A stretch of 10,301 bases of DNA from Comamonadaceae bacterium (lineage in GTDB: Bacteria; Pseudomonadota; Gammaproteobacteria; Burkholderiales; Burkholderiaceae_C). The first letter of the stretch is position 1. Each line of letters starts with the position of its first letter. The translations under genes were made by a program, and so were the position numbers. Where the stretch lies: contig JAJTBK010000425.1 of NCBI GenBank assembly GCA_021286965.1, positions 1 to 10,301 on the forward strand. Direction: 5' to 3'. Shown here one piece after another: positions 1 to 7,023 of the stretch. A model generated the notes under the pieces. The model was given only the letters and a program-made list of their open reading frames with translations, was not told the origin of the DNA and searched no databases.

Positions 1-1
1 C

Positions 2-946
2 GGCAAAACCCGCGCCGAAATGCGCCAGGCGCTGCAGGCGGGCATTGGCTGCTTCAACGTCGAGAGCGAAGCCGAACTGGAGGTGCTCAACCAGGTCGGC
101 CTGGAGCTGGGCCTGCGCGCGCCGGTGAGCATCCGCGTGAACCCGAACGTGGACGCCAAAACCCATCCCTACATCTCCACCGGCCTCAAGGGCAACAAGT
201 TCGGCATTGCACACGAACGCACCCTGGCCGCATACCAGCGCGCGGCCAGCCTGCCGGGGCTGCGCGTGGTCGGCATCGACTGCCACATCGGCTCGCAGAT
301 CACCGAGCTGGCGCCGTACCGCGACGCCATCGAGCGCGTGCTCGATCTGGTGCAAGCGATCGAGGCCGCCGGCATCGCCATCGAGCACCTCGATTTTGGC
401 GGTGGCCTGGGCATCACCTACCAGGACGAGCAGCCGCCGGCGGCCGACGCGCTGTGGCACGCGCTGCTGGAGCAGCTCGACGCACGCGGCTACGGCGGGC
501 GCAAGCTCATGATCGAGCCCGGGCGCTCGCTGGTCGGCAACGCCGGCGTCTGCCTGACCGAGGTGCTGTACTTGAAGCCGGGCGAGCAGAAAAACTTCTG
601 CATCGTCGATGCCGCCATGAACGACCTGCCGCGCCCGGCGATGTACGAGGCCTACCACGCCATCGTGCCGCTGCAGCCGCGCCCCGAGGCCGTGCACACG
701 ACGTACGACATCGTCGGCCCGGTGTGCGAGAGCGGCGACTGGCTCGGGCGCGAGCGCAGCCTGGCGGTGCAGCCGGGCGACAAGCTCGCCGTGCTCTCCA
801 CCGGCGCCTACTGCGCCTCCATGGCCAGCAACTACAACACGCGCGGGCGCGCTGCCGAGCTGCTGGTCGATGGCGCGCAGACGACGCTGATCCGCCCGCG
901 CGAGAGCGCGGCCCAGACCTTTGCCCACGAGCGCCTGCTGCCATAA
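2..946 (+). CDS. lysA: Diaminopimelate decarboxylase, 5'-truncated by the window edge
   Basis: LysA is a cytoplasmic PLP enzyme that decarboxylates meso-diaminopimelate to L-lysine, the last step of lysine synthesis. The reading frame is open from base 2 (GKTRAEMRQAL...) to the TAA at 944-946, giving about 314 visible codons. Family members run to roughly 415-420 residues, so about the first 100 are missing, including the YAVKAN-type PLP lysine. Visible family signatures are GNKFGIA, HIGSQ (about 284-298), FGGGLGI (about 397-417), the phosphate-binding EPGRS (515-529), the catalytic Cys in GPVCESGDW (Cys codon 725-727) and the C-terminal AYCASMASNYNTRGR. The ATG at base 20 is an internal methionine, not the start. 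The gene converges on ccsA. The family call is firm; the true start lies outside the window. Confidence 0.96.
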   Translation, partial: GKTRAEMRQALQAGIGCFNVESEAELEVLNQVGLELGLRAPVSIRVNPNVDAKTHPYISTGLKGNKFGIAHERTLAAYQRAASLPGLRVVGIDCHIGSQITELAPYRDAIERVLDLVQAIEAAGIAIEHLDFGGGLGITYQDEQPPAADALWHALLEQLDARGYGGRKLMIEPGRSLVGNAGVCLTEVLYLKPGEQKNFCIVDAAMNDLPRPAMYEAYHAIVPLQPRPEAVHTTYDIVGPVCESGDWLGRERSLAVQPGDKLAVLSTGAYCASMASNYNTRGRAAELLVDGAQTTLIRPRESAAQTFAHERLLP

Positions 947-1002
947 GATAAAAAAGAGCCGCCAACGCTTATCCAGCAAGCGCGAGCAGCTTCTAAATGA
1001 AT
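947..1002 (-). repeat. Dispersed hairpin repeat, diverged copy A
   Basis: The reverse complement of this stretch aligns with the sequence just after engB (6101-6150). Across a 34-base core about 28 positions match, including the shared string CTGGATAAGCG and the flanking AGCTGCT. The hairpin core here is CGCTT (966-970) and AAGCG (978-982) around a 7-base loop. Both copies sit directly after a stop codon, between convergent genes. The motif resembles a short intergenic repeat that I recall as very common in Acidovorax and relatives. That recollection, and any role in transcript ends, is inference; the pairwise similarity is visible. Confidence 0.6.
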
Positions 1003-1035
1003 AGCAAAAAGCCCTGCATTGCAGGGCTTTTTGCT
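1003..1035. terminator. Bidirectional intrinsic terminator between lysA and ccsA
   Basis: The 33 bases form a perfect inverted repeat: AGCAAAAAGCCCTGCA, one central T, then its exact complement TGCAGGGCTTTTTGCT. Folding gives a GC-rich GCCCTGC stem flanked by A5 on one side and T5 on the other, so either strand yields a hairpin followed by a U-run. It lies between the convergent lysA (stop 946) and ccsA (stop 1052) genes, the expected position for a shared terminator. Confidence 0.9.
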
Positions 1036-1051
1036 GGGGCGTACGACAGGT

Positions 1052-2386
1052 TTACAGCGTGCCGTAGCTGTGCAGGCCGGAGAGGAACATGTTCACGCCG
1101 AGGAAGGCAAAGGTCGTCACCACCAGGCCGGTCAGCGCCCACCAGGCCGAGATCGTGCCGCGCAGGCCCTTGACCAGGCGCATGTGCAGCCAGGCGGCGT
1201 AGTTGAGCCAGACGATCAGCGCCCAGGTTTCCTTCGGGTCCCAGCTCCAGTAGCCGCCCCAGGCTTCGGCCGCCCAGAGCGCGCCGAGCACGGTGGCGAT
1301 GGTGAAGAAGGCAAAGCCGACGGCGATCGCCTTGTACATCAGGTCGTCCAGAATCTCCAGGCGCGGCAGCTGCGCCGCGATGCGCTGGCGCGCGAGCAAA
1401 ATGCCGCCGACGATCAGCGCCGAGATGCCGAAGTACACCATCCAGTAGCTGCTGCCGCCTTCCACACCTTTTTGGCGGAACACGATGGGCTCGAAGCACA
1501 GCACCATGCCCAAAATCCACAGCGGCGCCAGCTTGTACCAGCGCGTCTCGCCCGCCTGCTGCTTGATGAGGTAGGCAAAGGCCACCATGGCCGAGAGCGC
1601 GAACGTGCCGTAGCCAATGAAGTTGGCCGGCACGTGCAGCTTCATCCACCAGCTTTTCAGGGCCGGCACCAGGGGCTGGATCTGGTGCGCCTCGCGCACT
1701 ACCGCGTACCAGAGCAAAAAGCCCACCGCCGCGCTCACCACCAGCATGACGAAGGCGCCCAGGGCGCGCGTCTCGTACTGCTTTTCGTAGTACAAGTAAA
1801 ACAGCGCCGTCATCCAGCAGAACATGACGAAGACTTCGTACAGGTTGCTCACCGGGATGTGGCCGACGTCGGCGCCGACGAGGTAGCTTTCGTACCAGCG
1901 CACCATGGTGCCGATCAGCGCCAGCGCCACCGCCAGCCAGGCCAGACGCGAGCCGACCAGCGCCATGACGTCGCCCTGGCCGCGCGTGAACATGCCGATC
2001 CAGTAGAACAGCGTGCTCATGAAGAACAACATGCTCATCCACAGGATGGCCGATTGGCTCGAAAGAAAGTACTTGAGGCCAAACACGGTATCGGCGCGCG
2101 CCAGGTTGCCGCCGTCGCCGTCCTGGTACAGGCCCAGCGCCAGCAACGAGAACGCCGCCACAGCCAGCATCAGCGCCGCCAGCGGGCGCCAGAACCAGCC
2201 CAGCCAGATCAAGCTGGGGATGGCGCACAGCAGGATGCCTTTTTCGTACCCATCCATGAAGGCGGCATAGCGCTGCAGGGCGAACAGGCCGCCGGCGACG
2301 ACAAGCAGGGCAAACAGCCAGTCAAACCAGTTGCGGCGGGAAAAATACCCTTCGTTCAGGGTCAGCGTGGTGGTCGCGGTGTTCAT
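1052..2386 (-). CDS. ccsA: System II cytochrome c biogenesis protein CcsA (ResC; called CcsB in some annotations)
   Basis: This 444-residue polytopic inner-membrane protein is the heme-handling half of the System II cytochrome c synthetase. It presents heme at the periplasmic face for attachment to CXXCH apocytochromes. Many hydrophobic segments span the protein. The WWD signature is WGGYWSWDPKETW at residues 376-388. Candidate heme-ligand histidines by family position are H251 (LHVPANF), H401 (AAWLHMR) and H439 in the C-terminal GLHSYG; H176 (VGHIPVSNLYE) is also striking. The ATG at 2386-2384 overlaps the resB stop in an ATGA (2386-2383), and a GGGAG ribosome site (2398-2394) lies 7 bases upstream. 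This start gives MNTATTTLTLNEGYF, so the longer in-frame extension is rejected. It is the last gene of the leftward operon and ends at the shared terminator. Confidence 0.94.
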   Translation of the reverse strand: MNTATTTLTLNEGYFSRRNWFDWLFALLVVAGGLFALQRYAAFMDGYEKGILLCAIPSLIWLGWFWRPLAALMLAVAAFSLLALGLYQDGDGGNLARADTVFGLKYFLSSQSAILWMSMLFFMSTLFYWIGMFTRGQGDVMALVGSRLAWLAVALALIGTMVRWYESYLVGADVGHIPVSNLYEVFVMFCWMTALFYLYYEKQYETRALGAFVMLVVSAAVGFLLWYAVVREAHQIQPLVPALKSWWMKLHVPANFIGYGTFALSAMVAFAYLIKQQAGETRWYKLAPLWILGMVLCFEPIVFRQKGVEGGSSYWMVYFGISALIVGGILLARQRIAAQLPRLEILDDLMYKAIAVGFAFFTIATVLGALWAAEAWGGYWSWDPKETWALIVWLNYAAWLHMRLVKGLRGTISAWWALTGLVVTTFAFLGVNMFLSGLHSYGTL

Positions 2387-4524
2387 GTGGAGGCTCCCGG
2401 CGCCTGCGCGCCAATGAGTTTGCGGCTGAGGTCGGCGAAGTCGCGGTCGCCGTCCAGGGTTTTGCGGTTGCTCGACAGCGCCATGGTGGCGTGCACGCGC
2501 CCGTCCTGCGGTGCCAGCCAGAACCAGATGCGCCGGTCGCGGATGTAGAGCATGGTGAACACGCCCAGGATGAGAAAGGCGCAGCCCAGATAGACCACGT
2601 TCTTGCCCGGCGCCCGTGCCACCTGGAAGACGCTGGCCTGCACCTGCTGGAAGTCCTGCAATGCAAAGGCCACGGGCGCGGGGTAGATCTGGGCGTCGCT
2701 CAGGGCGAATACCGCCTGCGTCATGAAGGCCTGGGTGTGCGCATCCGCCGCCATGGGCGCCAGGCCGGCCTGGGTGCGGCTCAGTTGCGCCAGCTCGAAC
2801 AGGGCGCCGTTGAGGATGCGGATAAAGACCTCGCCCGCGCGCTCGCGCTCGGCCTCGGGCACGCCCGCTTCCATGAAGTCGGAAATCGCCTTCAGGCCGC
2901 CATGCCACTGGCCATCTTCACCGCGTGCACCGGCGTACAGGGCCAGGGCGCGCTGCGCCGAAAGCGTCAGCTGTTCGGCCAGCTCGTGGCGCGCCGGATC
3001 GACGGCCGCACGCACGTAGGTGCGCACCGCCTGTTCCCGCATCGCCGAGTCATTCAGGGCCGCACGCAGGCGCAGGAAGCCATCGAGGTTGCCCTGCTCA
3101 TCGGCCGGAATGCGCAGGTAGCGCATGGGCTGGCTCGGGCTGTCACGCACCCCCAGCAGGAACAGCGGCACGCCCTCGCCGAGATCGACCGGCAGCTGGT
3201 AGTTGTTGTACTCGCGCGCCTGGCCGGCGCCGTCGCGCAGCTTGTAGCTCACGCTCGGGCCGACGTTGCGCAGCTCCTTCTTGCCCGTCGTCTTGTGGCC
3301 CGAGCCCAGGCGCTCCTCGATGGCGCTGCGCAGATCGACCTTGCGCACGTCGGCGCCCGAGCCCTGGGCAGCGTCGTCGCCCATGTTCTCGACGTTGATG
3401 GTGCGCAGGCCGGTGAATTCGAGCGTGAGTTTTTCGCCGCTCACCGGGTCGGTGATGTCGGTCTGGCCGCCGACCTGGCCTTGGACGTCGAACGGCCGGG
3501 CCCCGGCCACCATGGGCACGGCGTGCAGCTGCAGGCGCGAGCCACCGTCGTCAAAGCTCGACTGGTAAATCTCCACGCCCTTGTAGTGCCCGGGGTGGTT
3601 GACCTCAATGCGCTGTTCGACCTTCTCGCCCGTGGCCTTGTCGTGGATCACGACCTCGCTGGCAAAGAGCTTGGGCATTCCGGTGTCGTAATGCTCGACG
3701 ATGAATTTTTTCAGCTCGACGCTAAAGGGCAGCTCCTGCAGCAAGATGCCGTCGGACTGCGTCAGCACCGCCGTGCTCGACTGCCCGCCCTCGGACACCA
3801 CCAGGTTGCCCCGGAACGTGGGGTTGCGCTCCGACAGGAAATGCTCGGGCCCGACCTGCGACACCGTGCCGCTGCCGGTGAACGGTGTCTTGCCGCCCAG
3901 CCACATCTGCGCGCGCACGATCAGGTCGCCATCGAGCAGGCCGCCCAGGCAAATGAGGACGATGGCGCTGTGCGCGGCGATGTAGCCGATCTTGTGCAAA
4001 CCACCCGTCTTGGCGGCCACCATCCAGCCTTCGCCCTGGGGCGTGCTGCGCTGCTGCAGGCGCACCTTCCAGCCGCCGCTGACCAGCAGCTGGCCGATGC
4101 GCTGCGCTGCGGCCTCGCTGGTGGCGTCAGCCACATCCGCCTGCGCCTTGTGGTGGAAGGCTTGCAGGTTTTGCACCCGGATGTTTTCTTTGTAGTTGCG
4201 CAGATCGGCCAGGTACTTGGGCGTGTGGCGCGCCACGCACAGCGAGGTGCTGACGACGAGAAAGCCCAGGATCAGCAAAAACCACCAGGCGCTGTAGACA
4301 GCATTGAGCTTGAGCGCCAGGAACAGCTCGGCCCAGAACGGCCCGAACTGGTTGACGTAGTTGACCAGGGGCTCTTGCTGCTTGAGCACGGTGCCGATCA
4401 CGGAAGCGATACAGATCACCGTCAGCAAAGCGATGGCAAAGCGCATCGAGGACAGCAGCTCGACGCCAGCGCGCAGCGCCTGGGAGCGGGAATGGATGCG
4501 AAGGCCGTGGGTGGAATCCGTCAT
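2383..4524 (-). CDS. resB: System II cytochrome c biogenesis protein ResB (CcsB partner)
   Basis: ResB pairs with CcsA to move heme across the inner membrane and ligate it to c-type apocytochromes in the periplasm. The 713-residue protein has the family layout: TM1 about 29-47, TM2 about 79-98, TM3 about 178-197 (IGYIAAHSAIVLICLGG, with H185 the candidate transmembrane heme ligand), a large periplasmic domain of more than 400 residues, TM4 about 642-661 (VVYLGCAFLILGVFTMLYI) and a short cytoplasmic tail. The start was set at MTDSTHGLRI (ATG 4524-4522). The frame is open upstream to 4650, but that stretch lacks family character and runs through a terminator-like hairpin. No strong Shine-Dalgarno is visible at the chosen start, so its position is less certain than the family call. 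The stop overlaps the ccsA start by 4 bases, suggesting coupled translation. Confidence 0.93.
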   Translation of the reverse strand: MTDSTHGLRIHSRSQALRAGVELLSSMRFAIALLTVICIASVIGTVLKQQEPLVNYVNQFGPFWAELFLALKLNAVYSAWWFLLILGFLVVSTSLCVARHTPKYLADLRNYKENIRVQNLQAFHHKAQADVADATSEAAAQRIGQLLVSGGWKVRLQQRSTPQGEGWMVAAKTGGLHKIGYIAAHSAIVLICLGGLLDGDLIVRAQMWLGGKTPFTGSGTVSQVGPEHFLSERNPTFRGNLVVSEGGQSSTAVLTQSDGILLQELPFSVELKKFIVEHYDTGMPKLFASEVVIHDKATGEKVEQRIEVNHPGHYKGVEIYQSSFDDGGSRLQLHAVPMVAGARPFDVQGQVGGQTDITDPVSGEKLTLEFTGLRTINVENMGDDAAQGSGADVRKVDLRSAIEERLGSGHKTTGKKELRNVGPSVSYKLRDGAGQAREYNNYQLPVDLGEGVPLFLLGVRDSPSQPMRYLRIPADEQGNLDGFLRLRAALNDSAMREQAVRTYVRAAVDPARHELAEQLTLSAQRALALYAGARGEDGQWHGGLKAISDFMEAGVPEAERERAGEVFIRILNGALFELAQLSRTQAGLAPMAADAHTQAFMTQAVFALSDAQIYPAPVAFALQDFQQVQASVFQVARAPGKNVVYLGCAFLILGVFTMLYIRDRRIWFWLAPQDGRVHATMALSSNRKTLDGDRDFADLSRKLIGAQAPGAST

Positions 4525-4535
4525 GAAGGGCGCCA

Positions 4536-4576
4536 AAAATGCAAAAGGCGGAACCATCGACTGCGATGGGCCCGCC
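4536..4576 (-). terminator. Terminator-like hairpin between the cytochrome c4 gene and resB
   Basis: Read on the minus strand, GGCGG (4576-4572) pairs with CCGCC (4551-4547), and inside it CCATCG (4569-4564) pairs with CGATGG (4559-4554) around a 4-base loop, with 2-base internal bulges on each side. TTTTGCATTTTT (4546-4535) follows at once, as in an intrinsic terminator. It lies about 80 bp after the c4 stop and about 11 bp before the chosen resB ATG, so it could end c4 transcripts or reduce read-through into resB-ccsA. It was found by eye with no folding energy, and function is inferred. Confidence 0.65.
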
Positions 4577-4656
4577 TCTCTTGGGATTGCTCGTGGGCGA
4601 AAGGTTCCGGGTGCTGCGCGTGGCGCCCCCCGAATTTTGACGCGAATCAATAACTA

Positions 4657-5280
4657 TCAGCGCAACCCGGCAATGTAGTCCGACACGGCCTTGATTTCGC
4701 GGTCCGTCATCTTGGCGGCGACGCCGGCCATTTGCGGGCTGTTGGCGCGCTTGCCGTCACGGAAGGCGTTGAGCTGCACGGTGGTGTATTCAGCGTGCTG
4801 GCCCGACAGGCGCGGGTACTGGGCCGGAATGCCAGCACCGTTGGGGCTGTGGCAGCCGGCGCAGGCGGCAATGTGGCGATCCTGCAGGCCGCCGCGATAG
4901 ATGCGCTCGCCCAGGCCGACGAGCTCCTTGTCTTGCGCGGCGCCGGGCTTGGCCTGCTGCGTGGCAAGCCAGGCGGCGACGTTCTTCACATCCTCGTCCG
5001 AGAGGATGGCGGCCATGCCGGCCATGATGGCGTCGGCGCGCTTGCCGGACTTGAATTCCTGCAGCTGCTTGGCCAGGTATTCAGGGTGCTGCTGCGCCAG
5101 GCTGGGCTGGGTTGGGATGGCCGAATTGCCATCGGCACCATGGCAGGCAGCGCACACGGCAGCGTAGCTGGCCTCCCCTTTGGTCAGGTCGGGCTTGGCC
5201 GGGGCCTGGTCGGCAGCAAAAGCGGAGAGTGCGGGGGCCACCAGAGCGGCAGCTGTCAGCAAGGAGGCGAGCAACTTCAT
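4657..5280 (-). CDS. Cytochrome c4, periplasmic diheme c-type cytochrome
   Basis: This 207-residue secreted electron carrier has two cytochrome c domains and most likely feeds electrons to a terminal oxidase. The N-terminus is a clear Sec signal peptide: MKLL, then a hydrophobic stretch, then an AFA-type site cleaved near residue 22. Heme-binding motifs are CAACH (C43, C46, H47) and CAGCH (C140, C143, H144). Methionine axial ligands are probably M87 or M89 (AIMAGMAAILSDEDV) and M184 (SPQMAGVAAKMTDREI). Duplicated domains of about 90 residues match the c4 family in length and pattern. It lies upstream of resB-ccsA on the same strand, whose products would install both hemes. The start is set by the signal peptide; no strong ribosome site is visible. 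The family call is firm; the oxidase partner is inferred. Confidence 0.93.
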   Translation of the reverse strand: MKLLASLLTAAALVAPALSAFAADQAPAKPDLTKGEASYAAVCAACHGADGNSAIPTQPSLAQQHPEYLAKQLQEFKSGKRADAIMAGMAAILSDEDVKNVAAWLATQQAKPGAAQDKELVGLGERIYRGGLQDRHIAACAGCHSPNGAGIPAQYPRLSGQHAEYTTVQLNAFRDGKRANSPQMAGVAAKMTDREIKAVSDYIAGLR

Positions 5281-5360
5281 ATCGAGGGCAGTCTGGTTAT
5301 GTCATGTCAGGGAAAATCCGCGCAATTCTACAATGAGGGATTACGGCATCCCCATCTCCC
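5281..5360. promoter_or_regulatory. Divergent promoter region between the cytochrome c4 gene and engB
   Basis: The 80 bp between the two divergent starts must carry, or lie close to, the promoters of both genes. For engB the best -10 candidate is TACAAT (5329-5334), one mismatch from TATAAT, but nothing resembling TTGACA stands at the usual spacing. For c4, on the minus strand, CATAAC (about 5300-5295) with a poor TTGCGC upstream is only a weak match. The region is inferred from gene arrangement; individual boxes are tentative. Confidence 0.35.
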
Positions 5361-6104
5361 ATGACCAAGCTTTGCGCTGCATCTAATGCAGCCCCTTCCC
5401 CCCTCGGCGTACCCGACGCAAAAACTGCCATGGGCTGGATGCACACGGCGCGCTTTTTCACCACCGCTGCGCAGTTGCACCAGTTGCCGCCCGTCGAGGT
5501 GCCGGAGTTTGCCTTCGTCGGCCGCTCCAACGCCGGCAAGTCCACCTGCATCAACACCTTGACGCAGCAACGCCAGCTGGCCTTCGCCTCCAAAAAACCC
5601 GGACGCACGCAGCACATCAACCTCTTTGCCCTGGGCAAGCAAGGCGTGACGGACGCCGTGCTCGCCGACCTGCCGGGCTACGGCTACGCCGCCGTCTCGC
5701 GCAGCGACAAGCAGCGCTGGCAGCAGGTGATGGCCAACTACCTCGTCAGCCGCAAGGGTCTCACGGGCATCGTGCTGCTGTGCGATCCGCGCCTGGGGCT
5801 GACCGAGCTCGACGAGGCGCTGCTCGAAGTGGTGCGCCCGCGCGTCGAAGCGGGGCTGAAGTTTTTGGTGCTGCTGACCAAGGCCGACAAGCTCACCCGC
5901 GCCGAGCAGGCCAAGGTGCTGTCGATCACGCGCCTGAACGCCGGCGGCGGCGAGGTGCGCCTGTTCTCCGCACTGAAAAAACAGGGCGTGGAAGACGTGG
6001 CGCAGCTGCTGTGGCAATGGGCACACCCGCCACAGACCGAGGCCGCCCAGGCCCCCGAGGTTCAGGACAGTGCGCCCACGCCAGACAATCCGGAACAACT
6101 ATAA
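5361..6104 (+). CDS. engB: Ribosome biogenesis GTPase EngB (YihA/YsxC)
   Basis: EngB is an essential cytoplasmic TRAFAC-class GTPase needed for late assembly of the 50S ribosomal subunit. The 247-residue product shows the G motifs in order: G1 GRSNAGKST (54-62), the switch-region threonine in KPGRTQHINLF (79-89), G3 DLPGYGYA (103-110), G4 TKAD (173-176) and G5 FSA (202-204). The acidic, Pro/Ala-rich tail after about residue 222 is longer than the core family needs and looks disordered. The start is the ATG at 5361. The region before the G domain is poorly conserved, and M24 or M27 (MGWMHTARFF) are alternative starts; no convincing Shine-Dalgarno separates them. The stop codon is inside the left edge of a dispersed repeat, and the gene converges on the acyltransferase pair. 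Confidence 0.94.
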   Translation: MTKLCAASNAAPSPLGVPDAKTAMGWMHTARFFTTAAQLHQLPPVEVPEFAFVGRSNAGKSTCINTLTQQRQLAFASKKPGRTQHINLFALGKQGVTDAVLADLPGYGYAAVSRSDKQRWQQVMANYLVSRKGLTGIVLLCDPRLGLTELDEALLEVVRPRVEAGLKFLVLLTKADKLTRAEQAKVLSITRLNAGGGEVRLFSALKKQGVEDVAQLLWQWAHPPQTEAAQAPEVQDSAPTPDNPEQL

Positions 6105-6150
6105 AAATGATAGCTGCTAGCGCTTACTGGATAAGCGCTAGTGCCATAAA
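6101..6150 (+). repeat. Dispersed hairpin repeat, copy B
   Basis: The core is a perfect stem, CTAGCGCTTA (6117-6126) and TAAGCGCTAG (6132-6141), around the 5-base loop CTGGA. An AT-rich left arm (ATAAAAATGATAGCTG) precedes it and GTGCCATAAAA follows. The left arm includes the last base of engB and its TAA stop. The sequence matches the reverse complement of 947-1002 at about 28 of 34 core positions. It fills most of the 52-bp gap between the convergent engB and acyltransferase genes and may serve as a transcript-end hairpin for both. That role is inferred. Confidence 0.75.
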
Positions 6151-6156
6151 ACACCC

Positions 6157-7023
6157 TCAATAAACCGGCCCCTGCCCCTCAGGCCGGGTCTTGAAGCGCT
6201 TGTGCACCCAGTAGTACTGGCCCGGCATGGTGGCGATGGCCGCTTGCAGCTCGCGATTCATGCGCGTGGTGTCGGCCACCACGTCCTCGGTCGGGAAGTT
6301 GGCCCAGGCCGGGGTGATCTCGGCCACGTAGCCGGTGGGCGTCATGCGCGTGTACATGCCCAGCACCTTGGCGCGACCCAGGCGCGCAAAGCGCGAGAGC
6401 GAGGGCACGGTGGCCGCCTGCTGGCCAAAGTACGGCACGAAGATCGACTCCTTGGCGCCAAAGTCCATGTCCGGCAGCAGGTACAGCAGCCCCCCCTGGC
6501 GCAGGTTGGCGATGATGGGCTTGACGCCGTCGGCGCGGTTGAGCATCCGCACCTCGCCAAAGCGCTGGCGCCCGGCCATGAACCAGGCGTCGATCGCGGG
6601 ATTGGGGTGGGTGGAAAAAATCGAGGTGAAGGCCCGTGCCGTGTGCAGCGGCAGCGCCAGGCCGCCAGCGTCCATGCCGTAGAAGTGCGGCGCGAACAAG
6701 ATCGTCGGCGTCGTGCCGTCGAGCTCGTGCAGCGCCCCTTGCAGCTGCACGCGCTGCGCCACCACCGCCTGCGGCGCCGACCACAGCCAGCTGCGATCGA
6801 GCCAGGCCTGGCAGAAATACACAAAGGTCTGGCGCGCCCAGGCGCGGCGCTGGGCGGCGCTGGCCTCGGGGTAGCACAGCTGCAGGTTGCGCAGCGCCAC
6901 GCGCCGGCGCGGCCACACCAGCAGGTACAGCAGCTGCCCCAGCAGCCAGCCCAGGGCGCGCAGCCACGGCAGCGGCAGCCGGGCCAACGATTGCATGAAC
7001 CAGATGCCGGCGCGCGCCATCAT
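6157..7023 (-). CDS. lpxL: LpxL/HtrB-family lipid A acyltransferase, downstream paralogue
   Basis: This 288-residue inner-membrane-associated enzyme belongs to the family that transfers a fatty acyl chain from acyl-ACP to a hydroxyl of Kdo2-lipid A precursors on the cytoplasmic face. The N-terminal segment about 16-36 is hydrophobic and would anchor it. The catalytic HX4D motif is H113-FYGM-D118 (APHFYGMDAGG). Later conserved blocks are LLPDMDFGAKESIFVPYFG (182-200) and YYWVHKRFKTRP (270-281). The start is ATG 7023-7021, overlapping the upstream stop as ATGA; a second ATG follows immediately (MMARAG). The frame is open further upstream only as a shadow of the neighbour. Acyl chain and acceptor position cannot be read from sequence, and whether it is the primary LpxL or a second late acyltransferase is open. 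Confidence 0.87.
   Translation of the reverse strand: MMARAGIWFMQSLARLPLPWLRALGWLLGQLLYLLVWPRRRVALRNLQLCYPEASAAQRRAWARQTFVYFCQAWLDRSWLWSAPQAVVAQRVQLQGALHELDGTTPTILFAPHFYGMDAGGLALPLHTARAFTSIFSTHPNPAIDAWFMAGRQRFGEVRMLNRADGVKPIIANLRQGGLLYLLPDMDFGAKESIFVPYFGQQAATVPSLSRFARLGRAKVLGMYTRMTPTGYVAEITPAWANFPTEDVVADTTRMNRELQAAIATMPGQYYWVHKRFKTRPEGQGPVY

Noticed and set aside
1019..2548. Plus-strand frame of 509 codons antisense to ccsA
   Set aside because: The composition is the typical antisense His/Gln/Arg bias. The minus strand carries the WWD motif and the conserved histidines of CcsA.
4525..4650. Upstream extension of resB to an ATG at 4650 or 4557
   Set aside because: The extra residues are Arg/Pro-rich and unlike the family, and the DNA contains a terminator-like hairpin. 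MTDSTHGLRI at 4524 is preferred.
2491..4653. Long plus-strand frame of 720 codons antisense to resB
   Set aside because: It is a shadow of the high-GC resB gene. The translation is rich in Arg, His, Gln and Ala with no recognisable domain, while the minus strand encodes a clear ResB protein.
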